Assembly: GCA_900465675.1 (NCBI GenBank)
Contig: UBJR01000019.1
Span: forward strand, 186,001 to 250,000
DNA length: 64,000 bases
From: Hyphomicrobiales bacterium
GTDB lineage: Bacteria > Pseudomonadota > Alphaproteobacteria > Rhizobiales > Rhizobiaceae
Reading direction: 5' to 3'
Shown: positions 1 through 7,708 of the stretch, one piece after another
How the letters are laid out: every line of letters begins with the position of its first letter
Position numbering within the stretch: position 1 is the first letter of the stretch
The notes under the pieces: generated by a model
Databases searched by the model: none
Seen by the model: only the letters and a program-made list of their open reading frames with translations
What the model was told of the DNA's origin: nothing
Program-made: the position numbers and the translations under genes

Positions 1-1347
1 TTCCTGTCCCAGAGGCGTCAACCGGACGTCGGCATTGTCCGCTCTCAGCGACAGCCGGTACTCCGCTCGCGATGTAAACATGCGATAAGGCTCTGCAACA
101 CCGCGCGATGTCAGATCATCAATCATCACGCCAATGTAGGAATTGGTCCGGCTGAGGTAGATCGGATCGCTGCCGCCAGCCAGGCGCGCAGCATTCAGCC
201 CCGCCACCAACCCTTGGGCAGCGGCCTCCTCGTAACCCGTCGTACCGTTGATCTGTCCCGCCAGGAAAAGCCCCGATAGTTTCTTGACTTCCAGAGACGG
301 TGTCAACTCGCGAGGATCGACGTGGTCATACTCGATGGCATAACCCGGCTGCAGGATCGTCACGGCCTCTAGACCTGGGATCGTACGGATAAACTGATCC
401 TGTATATCGGCGGGCAGAGAAGTCGAAATCCCATTCGGATAAACCGTATGATTATCGAGGCCTTCAGGCTCGAGAAAAATCTGATGCCCGTCGCGTTCAC
501 CAAACTTGACGATCTTATCTTCAATTGACGGGCAGTAGCGCGGGCCGACACCCTCGATCTGCCCGGAATACATCGCAGACTTGCCAATGTTCTCACTGAT
601 GATCCGATGCGTCGCCTCGGTCGTACGGGTTACGCCGCAATCGACTTGTGTATTGGTAATTTTGTCGGTCATGAACGAGAACGGCGTCAACTCGTCATCG
701 GCTCCCTGGCGGCCGACACTCGCCCAATCGATGGTGCGGCTATCCAGACGCGCTGGCGTTCCGGTCTTCAAACGCCCAAGCGAAATGCCAAGACGCTGAA
801 GCGTGCCTGACAGGCCCATAGACGGATCCTCGCCGACGCGGCCGGCGGGAATCTTCGTATCGCCAATATGGATCAATCCCCGAAGAAAAGTTCCGGTCGT
901 CAGAACAACCGCACTGCATGAAAGAATTCGGCTATCTTTCATGATGACACCGGTAACGGATCCGCCCGCGGTCGTCAGATCGAACGCGTCGCCTTCGATG
1001 ATATCGAGATTGTCGATCGCTTCGATTTCCCGCAGCATCGCTTCGCGGTAAAGCTTGCGATCAGCCTGTGTACGGGGGCCGCGGACGGCTGGACCCTTCT
1101 TGCGATTGAGCATGCGGAACTGGATACCCGCTGCATCGGCGACCCGGCCCATCAGCCCGTCAAGCGCGTCAACCTCGCGAACAAGGTGTCCCTTACCAAG
1201 GCCGCCGATCGCGGGGTTGCAGGACATCACCCCGATCGTATCACGCCGATGGGTGACGAGCGCCGTCTTAGCACCCAGACGCGCAGCGGCGCTTGCCGCC
1301 TCTGTTCCGGCATGACCGCCGCCTATGATAATGACATCGTATTTCAT
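1..1347 (-). CDS. mnmG: tRNA uridine-5-carboxymethylaminomethyl modification enzyme MnmG (GidA), 3' end missing
   Basis: FAD-dependent partner of MnmE that makes the (carboxymethyl)aminomethyl group at U34 of certain tRNAs. Reading leftward from the ATG at 1345-1347, the protein starts MKYDVIIIGGGHAGTEAA, a classic FAD/NAD dinucleotide-binding motif (GGGHAG, residues 9-14), followed by the family motif SCNPAIGGLGKGH. About 449 residues are visible, out of roughly 620 usual for the family; the C-terminal MnmE- and tRNA-binding part lies beyond the left edge. mnmE lies just upstream, separated by two parS sites. In alphaproteobacteria mnmG is usually followed by rsmG, parA and parB, which I would expect left of the window. 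Confidence 0.96.
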   Translation of the reverse strand, partial: MKYDVIIIGGGHAGTEAASAAARLGAKTALVTHRRDTIGVMSCNPAIGGLGKGHLVREVDALDGLMGRVADAAGIQFRMLNRKKGPAVRGPRTQADRKLYREAMLREIEAIDNLDIIEGDAFDLTTAGGSVTGVIMKDSRILSCSAVVLTTGTFLRGLIHIGDTKIPAGRVGEDPSMGLSGTLQRLGISLGRLKTGTPARLDSRTIDWASVGRQGADDELTPFSFMTDKITNTQVDCGVTRTTEATHRIISENIGKSAMYSGQIEGVGPRYCPSIEDKIVKFGERDGHQIFLEPEGLDNHTVYPNGISTSLPADIQDQFIRTIPGLEAVTILQPGYAIEYDHVDPRELTPSLEVKKLSGLFLAGQINGTTGYEEAAAQGLVAGLNAARLAGGSDPIYLSRTNSYIGVMIDDLTSRGVAEPYRMFTSRAEYRLSLRADNADVRLTPLGQE

Positions 1348-1371
1348 GAGCCAAACCAAGTTTGTTTCAGA

Positions 1372-1387
1372 CGTTTCACGTGAAACT
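1372..1387. other. parS (ParB-binding) site 1
   Basis: The site contains the perfect 14-bp palindrome GTTTCACGTGAAAC and matches the widely conserved parS consensus TGTTTCACGTGAAACA at 14 of 16 positions (first and last bases differ). It lies in the mnmG-mnmE gap, 24 bp upstream of the mnmG start and 22 bp from a second site. ParB loads at such sites to organise and segregate the origin region. Identification rests on sequence match and origin-proximal location. Confidence 0.85.
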
Positions 1388-1409
1388 CACGCAAGTAACA
1401 TCCGTCCGG

Positions 1410-1425
1410 TGTTTCACGTGAATCA
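1410..1425. other. parS (ParB-binding) site 2, overlapping the mnmE stop
   Basis: TGTTTCACGTGAATCA matches the parS consensus at 15 of 16 positions. The last three bases (1423-1425) are also the mnmE stop codon read on the minus strand. Together with site 1 it forms a closely spaced pair, an arrangement that would favour ParB loading and spreading. Confidence 0.85.
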
Positions 1426-2733
1426 TTTCCCAATACAAAATTCGGAGAAGATCACGTCAAGCAGGTTTTCCACATCCACGCGGCCGGTGATGCGGCCAAG
1501 GGCATTTGCCGCGATCCGCAACTCTTCAGCCCTCAAATCGAGATCAACAGCGCCATCCATACGAAGAGATCGCTCAATCGCCGACAAACATTCCGCCAGC
1601 GAGTCCTTATGGCGGAGCCTGCTCGGCAACGAGAAACTATCTGGCCGGACCATCTTTTCAATCCGGCGGCCAATCATCGACCGAAGCTCGTGAAGCCCGG
1701 CACCGGTCTGAGCGGAGATTGAAAGATCAAGCTCGTTCCTAGCCGGCGCCAGGTCTGCCTTCGTCCCCACGGTCAAGACGCGCGGATCAGCAGGTGTCGA
1801 AACCGCGGCACCAACAGATAGGTCATGCAGATACAGCACCAGATCGGCCTCGGCAACCATGTTCTCGGCGCGGCGAATGCCCTCACGCTCGACGAGCTCG
1901 TCTGTCTCTCTCAATCCCGCCGTATCATAGAGCTTCACAAGATAGCCGCCGATATCGAGATCGATTTGCAGCACGTCCCGCGTCGTGCCCGCGACATCCG
2001 TGACGATTGCCAGATCGCGCTGTGCCAGCGCATTCATCAAAGACGATTTTCCGGCGTTCGGCGCGCCGGCGATGACGACCTTAAAACCATCCCGGATGAT
2101 TTCACCGGCTGCTGCATCCGAGAGATGTGTTTCAACCGCAGCTCTGAGAACGGCAACTTCTGCCCAGACCTGGTCGGAGACCGACCCTGGTACATCATCC
2201 TCATCAGCAAAATCCAACTCCGCTTCGATCAGTGCACGGCACCGCGTCAATCGTTCCGCCCACGAATCGTATAGAGTGGACAGGTGACCGGAGCTGTGCT
2301 CAACGGCCAGACGGCGCTGCATCTCGGTCTCCGCCGCGATAAGATCGGCTAGTCCCTCGACTTCGACGAGATCCAGCTTTCCATTCTCAAAAGCCCGGCG
2401 CGAGAACTCTCCCTCGACCGCCATGCGCGTCGCCGGGAATTCGCCAAGTCTTGATAGGAGACGCTGCACAACGGCCCGGCCGCCGTGAACCTGAAGCTCA
2501 GCGCAGTCTTCGCCGGTGAAAGAGGCCGGGGAGGCGAAGAATAGTATCAGGCCCGAATCGATCGGTAGACCGTTCCGGTCACGAATCGTTCGAAGACTTG
2601 CTAATCTCGGAGCGGGGATACTGCCGATCAGATCCTCAAGGATGGCGGATGTGGCAGGGCCGCTGATGCGGATGACCGCAACACCGGACGGCAATCCGCC
2701 ACTCGACAGCGCGTAGATCGTCTCTCCTGGCAT
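1423..2733 (-). CDS. mnmE: tRNA modification GTPase MnmE (TrmE)
   Basis: GTPase that works with MnmG in wobble-uridine modification. The N-terminal tetrahydrofolate-binding domain begins ETIYALSSGGLPSGVAVIR. The G domain follows, with P-loop GAPNAGKSS, switch DVAGTTRD, DTAGLRE and a TKADL base-recognition motif. The protein ends with the C-terminal CIGK motif whose cysteine is catalytically required. I prefer the ATG at 2733 (436 aa, the family length) to the in-frame TTG at 2766, because the TTG version adds residues with no homologue and would begin inside the hairpin behind rho. rho lies just upstream on the same strand. Confidence 0.95.
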   Translation of the reverse strand: MPGETIYALSSGGLPSGVAVIRISGPATSAILEDLIGSIPAPRLASLRTIRDRNGLPIDSGLILFFASPASFTGEDCAELQVHGGRAVVQRLLSRLGEFPATRMAVEGEFSRRAFENGKLDLVEVEGLADLIAAETEMQRRLAVEHSSGHLSTLYDSWAERLTRCRALIEAELDFADEDDVPGSVSDQVWAEVAVLRAAVETHLSDAAAGEIIRDGFKVVIAGAPNAGKSSLMNALAQRDLAIVTDVAGTTRDVLQIDLDIGGYLVKLYDTAGLRETDELVEREGIRRAENMVAEADLVLYLHDLSVGAAVSTPADPRVLTVGTKADLAPARNELDLSISAQTGAGLHELRSMIGRRIEKMVRPDSFSLPSRLRHKDSLAECLSAIERSLRMDGAVDLDLRAEELRIAANALGRITGRVDVENLLDVIFSEFCIGK

Positions 2734-2765
2734 TTCCCAAATCGCCTCTTTCTCTACAAATGACA

Positions 2766-2792
2766 AAGCCGGCCGCTATTCGCGACCGGCTT
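2766..2792 (-). terminator. Hairpin between rho and mnmE
   Basis: Inverted repeat AAGCCGG (2766-2772) / CCGGCTT (2786-2792) just beyond the rho stop. Read leftward it is followed by only a weak T-rich run (TTGTCATTTG), so termination may be partial and some transcripts may continue into mnmE. Confidence 0.5.
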
Positions 2793-2814
2793 GCTAGATG
2801 AATCCGGCTAAAGA

Positions 2815-4080
2815 CTATGTATTCATCGAGTCGAAGAAATCCGGATTGTTCTTCGTCTGCTTCAACTTGTCGATCAGGAATTCGATCGCATCGGTGGTTC
2901 CCATCGGTGCAAGGATACGGCGCAGAACGAAGATCTTCTGCAGATCCTGGCGCGGCACCAGCAGGTCTTCCTTGCGCGTGCCGGACTTGAGGATATCCAT
3001 CGCCGGGAAGATGCGCTTGTCAGCGACCTTGCGGTCAAGCACGATTTCCGAGTTGCCGGTACCCTTGAATTCTTCGAAGATGACTTCGTCCATACGGCTG
3101 CCGGTGTCGATCAGCGCGGTCGCGATGATCGTCAGCGATCCGCCTTCTTCGATATTGCGCGCAGCACCGAAGAAACGTTTAGGGCGCTGCAGGGCGTTGG
3201 CGTCGACACCACCGGTCAGAACCTTGCCCGAAGACGGAACGACGGTGTTGTAGGCGCGGCCGAGGCGGGTGATCGAATCGAGCAGGATGACGACGTCACG
3301 GCCATGCTCGACAAGGCGCTTGGCCTTCTCGATGACCATTTCGGCAACCTGGACGTGGCGGACCGCCGGCTCGTCGAAAGTCGAGGAAACGACTTCGCCC
3401 TTCACCGAGCGCTGCATATCCGTCACTTCTTCCGGACGTTCATCGATGAGGAGAACAATCAGATAGCATTCAGGATGGTTTGCGGTGATCGAATGCGCGA
3501 TGTTCTGCAGCAGAACCGTCTTACCGGTGCGCGGCGGAGCGACGATCAGACCACGCTGGCCCTTGCCGAGCGGAGCCACAAGATCGATGACGCGCGAAGA
3601 GAGATCCTTCGACGTCGGGATGTCGAGCTCCATACGGAAGCGCTCGTTCGGATAAAGCGGCGTCAGGTTGTCGAAGTGAACCTTGTGACGGATCTTTTCC
3701 GGGTCGTCGAAATTGATCGTGTTGACCTTGAGCAGCGCGAAGTAACGCTCGCCTTCCTTCGGTCCACGGATCGGGCCCTCGACGGTATCGCCGGTCTTCA
3801 GCGAGAAGCGGCGGATCTGCGAGGGGGAAATGTAGATATCGTCAGGACCAGGCAAATAGTTGGCGTTTGCAGAACGCAAGAAACCAAAACCGTCCTGCAG
3901 AACTTCGACGACGCCTTCGCCGATGATTTCAACGTCCTGGCTGGCAAGAACCTTCAGGATCGCAAACATCAATTCCTGTTTGCGCATTGTACTTGCATTT
4001 TCGACCTCGAGCGATTCGGCAAAGGCCAGAAGATCGGTCGGGGATTTACTCTTAAGTTCCTGAAGCTTCATTTCAGCCAT
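2815..4080 (-). CDS. rho: Transcription termination factor Rho
   Basis: Hexameric RNA helicase that ends untranslated transcripts. The 421-aa protein has the usual three parts: an N-terminal helical domain (residues 1-50), an RNA-binding cold-shock-like domain (about 51-125, with DGFGFLRS) and a RecA-like motor. The motor has Walker A APPRTGKT (181-188), DERPEEVTDM, and the Q-/R-loop segment VPSSGKVLTGGVDANALQ. Length matches the family. The ATG at 4078-4080 follows a leader of about 195 bp, room for autoregulation typical of rho, although I see no specific element. hemJ lies upstream on the same strand. Confidence 0.98.
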   Translation of the reverse strand: MAEMKLQELKSKSPTDLLAFAESLEVENASTMRKQELMFAILKVLASQDVEIIGEGVVEVLQDGFGFLRSANANYLPGPDDIYISPSQIRRFSLKTGDTVEGPIRGPKEGERYFALLKVNTINFDDPEKIRHKVHFDNLTPLYPNERFRMELDIPTSKDLSSRVIDLVAPLGKGQRGLIVAPPRTGKTVLLQNIAHSITANHPECYLIVLLIDERPEEVTDMQRSVKGEVVSSTFDEPAVRHVQVAEMVIEKAKRLVEHGRDVVILLDSITRLGRAYNTVVPSSGKVLTGGVDANALQRPKRFFGAARNIEEGGSLTIIATALIDTGSRMDEVIFEEFKGTGNSEIVLDRKVADKRIFPAMDILKSGTRKEDLLVPRQDLQKIFVLRRILAPMGTTDAIEFLIDKLKQTKNNPDFFDSMNT

Positions 4081-4275
4081 GAAGTGACCATTACTCTATA
4101 TTTCAAAGGGGGAAGGCTATGTCGGGACGTATTCGGTCTCGCGAAAGGCTCGCAGACGACTGAACTCAAAACACATGCCACGAAGATGAGATGCGCGGAA
4201 AATAGCGACTAAGATAAGGCGCCGCAAGGGGGCTGCTTAAAATGAAGCAAATTTAACCTGAGACCGCCACAGCCC

Positions 4276-4812
4276 CTAAAAAGGCTTCACCACCACCAGG
4301 ATAACGATCAGGATCATCAGCGCCGTCGGCGCCTCGTTCATGAACCGCCAGTAGCGCGCCGAACGCCTGTTCCGGTCGGCTGCGAAGTCCCGGACAGCCC
4401 GGCTGAAGAACATGTGCACGCCCGTCAAGAGAACGACGAGGCCGATCTTCGCATGCAGCCAGCCGCCCTGAAAACCATAGACCGACCACGCGAGATAGAG
4501 CCCGAAAATCCAGGTCAGCATCATTGCCGGGTTCATGATGATCTTCAGCAGCCGGCGCTCCATCACCTTGAAGGTCTCGGACTGAGCGGAGCCCGGCTCC
4601 GCGTCCGTGTGATAGATGAAAAGCCGGGGCATATAGAACAGTCCCGCCATCCAGGAAATCACAGCGATGATGTGAAGAGCCTTGATCCAGAGATAAAGGT
4701 TCTCCGGGTTCCAGGCGAAAAGCCCAACTGCCAGAAGCGCAAAGAAGATCAACGCGAAATGAGCGCGGCGCCGCGCATAGGCGCCTGGCCGGGCGTCGGT
4801 CTGCTTCTCCAT
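4276..4812 (-). CDS. hemJ: Protoporphyrinogen oxidase HemJ
   Basis: Small integral membrane enzyme that oxidises protoporphyrinogen IX to protoporphyrin IX, the penultimate step of haem synthesis, in bacteria lacking HemG/HemY. The 178-aa sequence has about four or five membrane segments. The first long one carries the conserved stretch KALHIIAVISWMAGLFY with the candidate haem-ligand histidine at 47; a second conserved motif, HAKIGLVVLLTGVH, lies in the C-terminal half. It starts two bases after the hemE stop, so the two haem genes are cotranscribed. Identification is from family resemblance and the haem-gene neighbour. Confidence 0.9.
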   Translation of the reverse strand: MEKQTDARPGAYARRRAHFALIFFALLAVGLFAWNPENLYLWIKALHIIAVISWMAGLFYMPRLFIYHTDAEPGSAQSETFKVMERRLLKIIMNPAMMLTWIFGLYLAWSVYGFQGGWLHAKIGLVVLLTGVHMFFSRAVRDFAADRNRRSARYWRFMNEAPTALMILIVILVVVKPF

Positions 4813-4814
4813 CC

Positions 4815-5849
4815 TCAGCCTCGCGATCCGCGCACGCGCTCGACAAGCAGCCGCACGTTCTCGGGGTCAGCCTGCGGCGTGATGCCATGACCGAGATTGA
4901 AGATCAGCGGCCCGTTCCCGAGCTTATCGAGAATTTCATCGATCCCTTCCTCCAGAGCTTTGCCGCCGGCAACGACGCGCATCGGATCGAGATTACCCTG
5001 GACGGGACCATCCTTCTGCAGCTCCTGGGCAAAGGCAAGCGGCACCGACCAGTCGAGCCCGATCGCATCAGCGCCGGTCTTTTGCCGGTAATCCTTAAGC
5101 TGATAACCGGCGCCCTTCGCAAATGCGATGATCTTGGCTTTTGGCCGCTGGGATCGGATCGAGGCAATCATCCGCGCGACCGGACGGATCGCGTAGGCCG
5201 CGAATTCCTTCTCTCCGAGAACACCAGCCCAGGAGTCGAAGATCTGAACGGCATCGGCACCAGCATCGATCTGCGCCACCAGATAATCCGCCGAGACGTC
5301 GGCCAACAGCATCAGTAGACGCTCGAAGGCTTTCGGATGCTTGTAGGCGAACAGCCGGGCAGGGGCCTGATCTGGTGTGCCCTTGCCGGCAATCATATAG
5401 GTCGCAACCGTCCAGGGAGCTCCACAGAAGCCGAGCAGTGTCGTTTCGGTGGGAAGCTCGGCGCGCAGGCGTCTGACGGTCTCCATGACCGGCTGCAAAT
5501 AGGAAACGATGTCCTCATCGCTGAGATTGGCGATACCAGCTTCGTCGATCGGATCCATCTCCGGTCCATGCCCCTCGGTAAAGCGAACGTTGCGCTTCAT
5601 AGCATCGGGAATGACGAGAATATCCGAGAACAGGATTGCGGCATCGAAGGCGTAGCGCCGGATCGGCTGCAACGTCACTTCGACGGCATGCCGGGGAGAA
5701 TAACAGAGGTCGAGGAAACTTCCGGCGGTCTGGCGCGTTTGTCTGTATTCCGGCAGGTACCGTCCTGCCTGTCTCATAAGCCAGACTGGCGGAGGGGTGA
5801 GAGTTTCACCGTCGAGAACTCTCAGAATTTTCCGGCGCGTTTCGCTCAA
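4815..5849 (-). CDS. hemE: Uroporphyrinogen decarboxylase HemE
   Basis: Removes four carboxyl groups from uroporphyrinogen III to give coproporphyrinogen III. The 344-aa protein has the substrate-binding signature LMRQAGRYLPEYR near residues 24-36 and the FSDILV motif with the key aspartate. The likely start is a TTG (5847-5849): a GGGAAG ribosome-binding site lies 6-8 bases before it and no upstream in-frame ATG is available. hemE is the classic gene bordering the chromosomal origin in Caulobacter and Sinorhizobium, and here it borders the AT-rich gap at 5850-6251. Confidence 0.96.
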   Translation of the reverse strand: MSETRRKILRVLDGETLTPPPVWLMRQAGRYLPEYRQTRQTAGSFLDLCYSPRHAVEVTLQPIRRYAFDAAILFSDILVIPDAMKRNVRFTEGHGPEMDPIDEAGIANLSDEDIVSYLQPVMETVRRLRAELPTETTLLGFCGAPWTVATYMIAGKGTPDQAPARLFAYKHPKAFERLLMLLADVSADYLVAQIDAGADAVQIFDSWAGVLGEKEFAAYAIRPVARMIASIRSQRPKAKIIAFAKGAGYQLKDYRQKTGADAIGLDWSVPLAFAQELQKDGPVQGNLDPMRVVAGGKALEEGIDEILDKLGNGPLIFNLGHGITPQADPENVRLLVERVRGSRG

Positions 5850-6068
5850 GCGCTTCTTCCCTATAAAAAAACAAAGATATTTTAAAAGGTTTCTATTTCT
5901 TAGAGTCGGTGACTATCAAGGATTAAAATCCATCCACTGAAGATACGATTTGTCGCGTGTCGCTCGCTGGCGCAGGACAAATTTGCCCGGCTTCGCCAGT
6001 TTCTGTTGAAAGTTTTGAATCACGAAGGGATTCCAATTGCTTCTAAGGACCCGCTGATTGGCCCAATC

Positions 6069-6077
6069 TGTGGATAA
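6069..6077 (-). promoter_or_regulatory. DnaA box, perfect consensus
   Basis: The plus strand reads TGTGGATAA, i.e. TTATCCACA on the minus strand, a perfect match to the DnaA box consensus, inside the proposed origin. Confidence 0.8.
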
Positions 6078-6157
6078 GCTGTGAGCATCAGATGGGCAGA
6101 GAAGAGCTGTCCACAAAGTCCACAAGCCGGCCTGAGCCGTCTCCTGAGAATCCGTAT

Positions 6158-6166
6158 TGTGGAAAA
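6158..6166 (-). promoter_or_regulatory. DnaA box, TTTTCCACA
   Basis: The plus strand reads TGTGGAAAA. The minus strand TTTTCCACA fits the relaxed DnaA consensus TTWTNCACA. A weaker, opposite-strand box (CTGTCCACA) lies between this and the perfect box. Confidence 0.65.
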
Positions 6167-6251
6167 CTGGGCATGTTTTCCCTTGCCTCGGACCCTCCGG
6201 CTCCCGTAGCTCTTGGTCATCCAGTCTTTTCAACAGGTGGCGGAAAATAAC

Positions 6252-7073
6252 GTGGAGAACCGGACGAACTTCTTCCATCTGCATCTGATATCTGACTCAA
6301 CGGGAGAGACTCTGATCTCGGCGGGCCGGGCGGCATCGGCGCAGTTCAAGTCCTCGCAGGCGATCGAGCATGTTTATCCGCTGATCAGAAACCGTCGGCA
6401 GCTGCTGCCCGTTCTTGACGCAATCGACGGCGAGCCCGGGATCGTCCTTTACACAATTGTCGACCGCGAACTTGCGACCCTGATCGACGAACGATGCGCG
6501 GAGATGGGTGTTGCCTCTGTGAATGTGCTGGAGCCGGTCATGGCGGCATTCCAGATCTATCTCGGCGCTCCCTCGCGCCGCCGGGTTGGCGCGCAACATG
6601 TCATGAACGCCGGCTATTTCGCGCGTATCGAAGCCTTGAACTTCACCATGGACCATGACGACGGCCAGATGCCGGATGATTATAATGACGCCGACGTCGT
6701 CATCGTCGGCATCAGCCGGACATCGAAAACGCCAACCAGCATCTATCTCGCCAATCGCGGGATCAAGACTGCCAATATCCCCATTGTCTACGGCGTGCCG
6801 CTGCCCGAGGCGATCTTCTCGGCGACCAAGCCGCTCATCGTCTGTCTGATCGCGACGACCGATCGCATTTCCCAGGTGCGGGAAAACCGTGTGCTCGGAG
6901 CGACTGCTGGTTTCGACCGCGGCGAATATATTGACCGAGCGGCGATTTCGGAGGAGCTGAAATATGCCCGCTCGCTCTGCGCCAAACACAATTGGCCGAT
7001 CATCGACGTGACACGCCGCTCGATCGAGGAGACGGCAGCGGCGATCGTTGCCCTGCGGCCAAAGCTGCGCTAA
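6252..7073 (+). CDS. ppsR: Pyruvate, phosphate dikinase regulatory protein (bifunctional kinase/pyrophosphorylase, DUF299)
   Basis: The family switches pyruvate phosphate dikinase (or PEP synthase) off by ADP-dependent threonine phosphorylation and on again by phosphate-dependent dephosphorylation. The sequence shows the N-terminal HLHLISDSTGETL motif and the P-loop-like GISRTSKTPTSIYLANRG (about residues 153-170). I place the start at the GTG at 6252 (ENRTNFFHLHLISD follows), giving 273 aa, the usual rhizobial length; an AGGTGG ribosome-binding site lies upstream. An in-frame TTG at 6213 would add 13 unconserved residues inside the origin gap. First gene on the right side of the origin. Confidence 0.92.
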   Translation: MENRTNFFHLHLISDSTGETLISAGRAASAQFKSSQAIEHVYPLIRNRRQLLPVLDAIDGEPGIVLYTIVDRELATLIDERCAEMGVASVNVLEPVMAAFQIYLGAPSRRRVGAQHVMNAGYFARIEALNFTMDHDDGQMPDDYNDADVVIVGISRTSKTPTSIYLANRGIKTANIPIVYGVPLPEAIFSATKPLIVCLIATTDRISQVRENRVLGATAGFDRGEYIDRAAISEELKYARSLCAKHNWPIIDVTRRSIEETAAAIVALRPKLR

Positions 7074-7108
7074 GCGCATCATCACCAGTGAACCGATCGC
7101 GAGAACCA

Positions 7109-7708
7109 ATGACATCGCCGCTGATCCTTGCTTCTTCCAGCCCCTTTCGCCGAACGTTGATGCTGAACGCCGGTCTGGCATTTGACGCCCACGCCGCCAG
7201 CATTGACGAGCGGGCGATCGAAGCGCCACTTGAGAAGAATGGCGCCTCTCCGGATGAGGTGGCCCTCGTGCTTGCGCGGGCCAAGGCGGAGGACGTAAGC
7301 AGGCGATTTCCGGATGCCCTGGTGATCGGCTCCGACCAGACCATGTCGCTTGGCGACCGGGTGTTTCACAAGCCAGCGGATATGAAACAAGCCGCGGCCC
7401 ATCTTGCGGCGCTCAGCGGCAAGACCCATCGCCTCAACAGCGCAATTGCTCTCTACAGCGGCGGCACTGCACTTTGGGATCATGTCGCGCATGCGTCTTT
7501 GACCGTCCGTCAGTTGTCGCCGCTATTTATCGAACGGCATCTTCAGCGCGTCGGAACCAAGGCCCTGTCGAGCGTCGGCGCCTATCAGCTGGAAGGCGAG
7601 GGCATCCAGCTGTTCGAGAAAATCGACGGCGATTATTTCACGATCATCGGCCTGCCCATGGTGCCGCTGCTCGCCAAACTGAGGGAACTGGGGGCGATCG
7701 ATGGATGA
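7109..7708 (+). CDS. Maf-like nucleotide pyrophosphatase, YceF type
   Basis: Maf proteins hydrolyse non-canonical or modified nucleoside triphosphates to monophosphates. The 199-aa protein begins TSPLILASSSPFRR, the family N-terminus, and has GSDQTMSL where classical Maf has DTVV. The SDQ form is typical of the YceF subfamily, which prefers 7-methyl-GTP, so that substrate is an inference. The ATG at 7109 fits the homologues; the open frame extends upstream but with no conserved sequence. Its stop overlaps the start of aroE by 8 bp. Confidence 0.88.
   Translation: MTSPLILASSSPFRRTLMLNAGLAFDAHAASIDERAIEAPLEKNGASPDEVALVLARAKAEDVSRRFPDALVIGSDQTMSLGDRVFHKPADMKQAAAHLAALSGKTHRLNSAIALYSGGTALWDHVAHASLTVRQLSPLFIERHLQRVGTKALSSVGAYQLEGEGIQLFEKIDGDYFTIIGLPMVPLLAKLRELGAIDG

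Larger units (their letters stand above)
5850..6251. other. oriC: Probable chromosomal replication origin (oriC)
   Basis: A non-coding gap of about 400 bp between divergent hemE and ppsR. Next to hemE is a strongly AT-rich stretch (about 5860-5905 and 5920-5930), a candidate unwinding element. It is followed by DnaA-box-like motifs: perfect TTATCCACA on the minus strand at 6069-6077, TTTTCCACA on the minus strand at 6158-6166, and a weaker CTGTCCACA at 6107-6115. Three GANTC (CcrM) sites occur at 6017, 6029 and 6148. The hemE neighbourhood is where alphaproteobacterial origins have been mapped, parS sites are nearby, and genes point away on both sides. Confidence 0.85.

Noticed and set aside
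5880..5945. CtrA-binding site (TTAA-N7-TTAA) in the origin
   Set aside because: Only half-sites such as TTAA occur, and spacing and second half do not fit.
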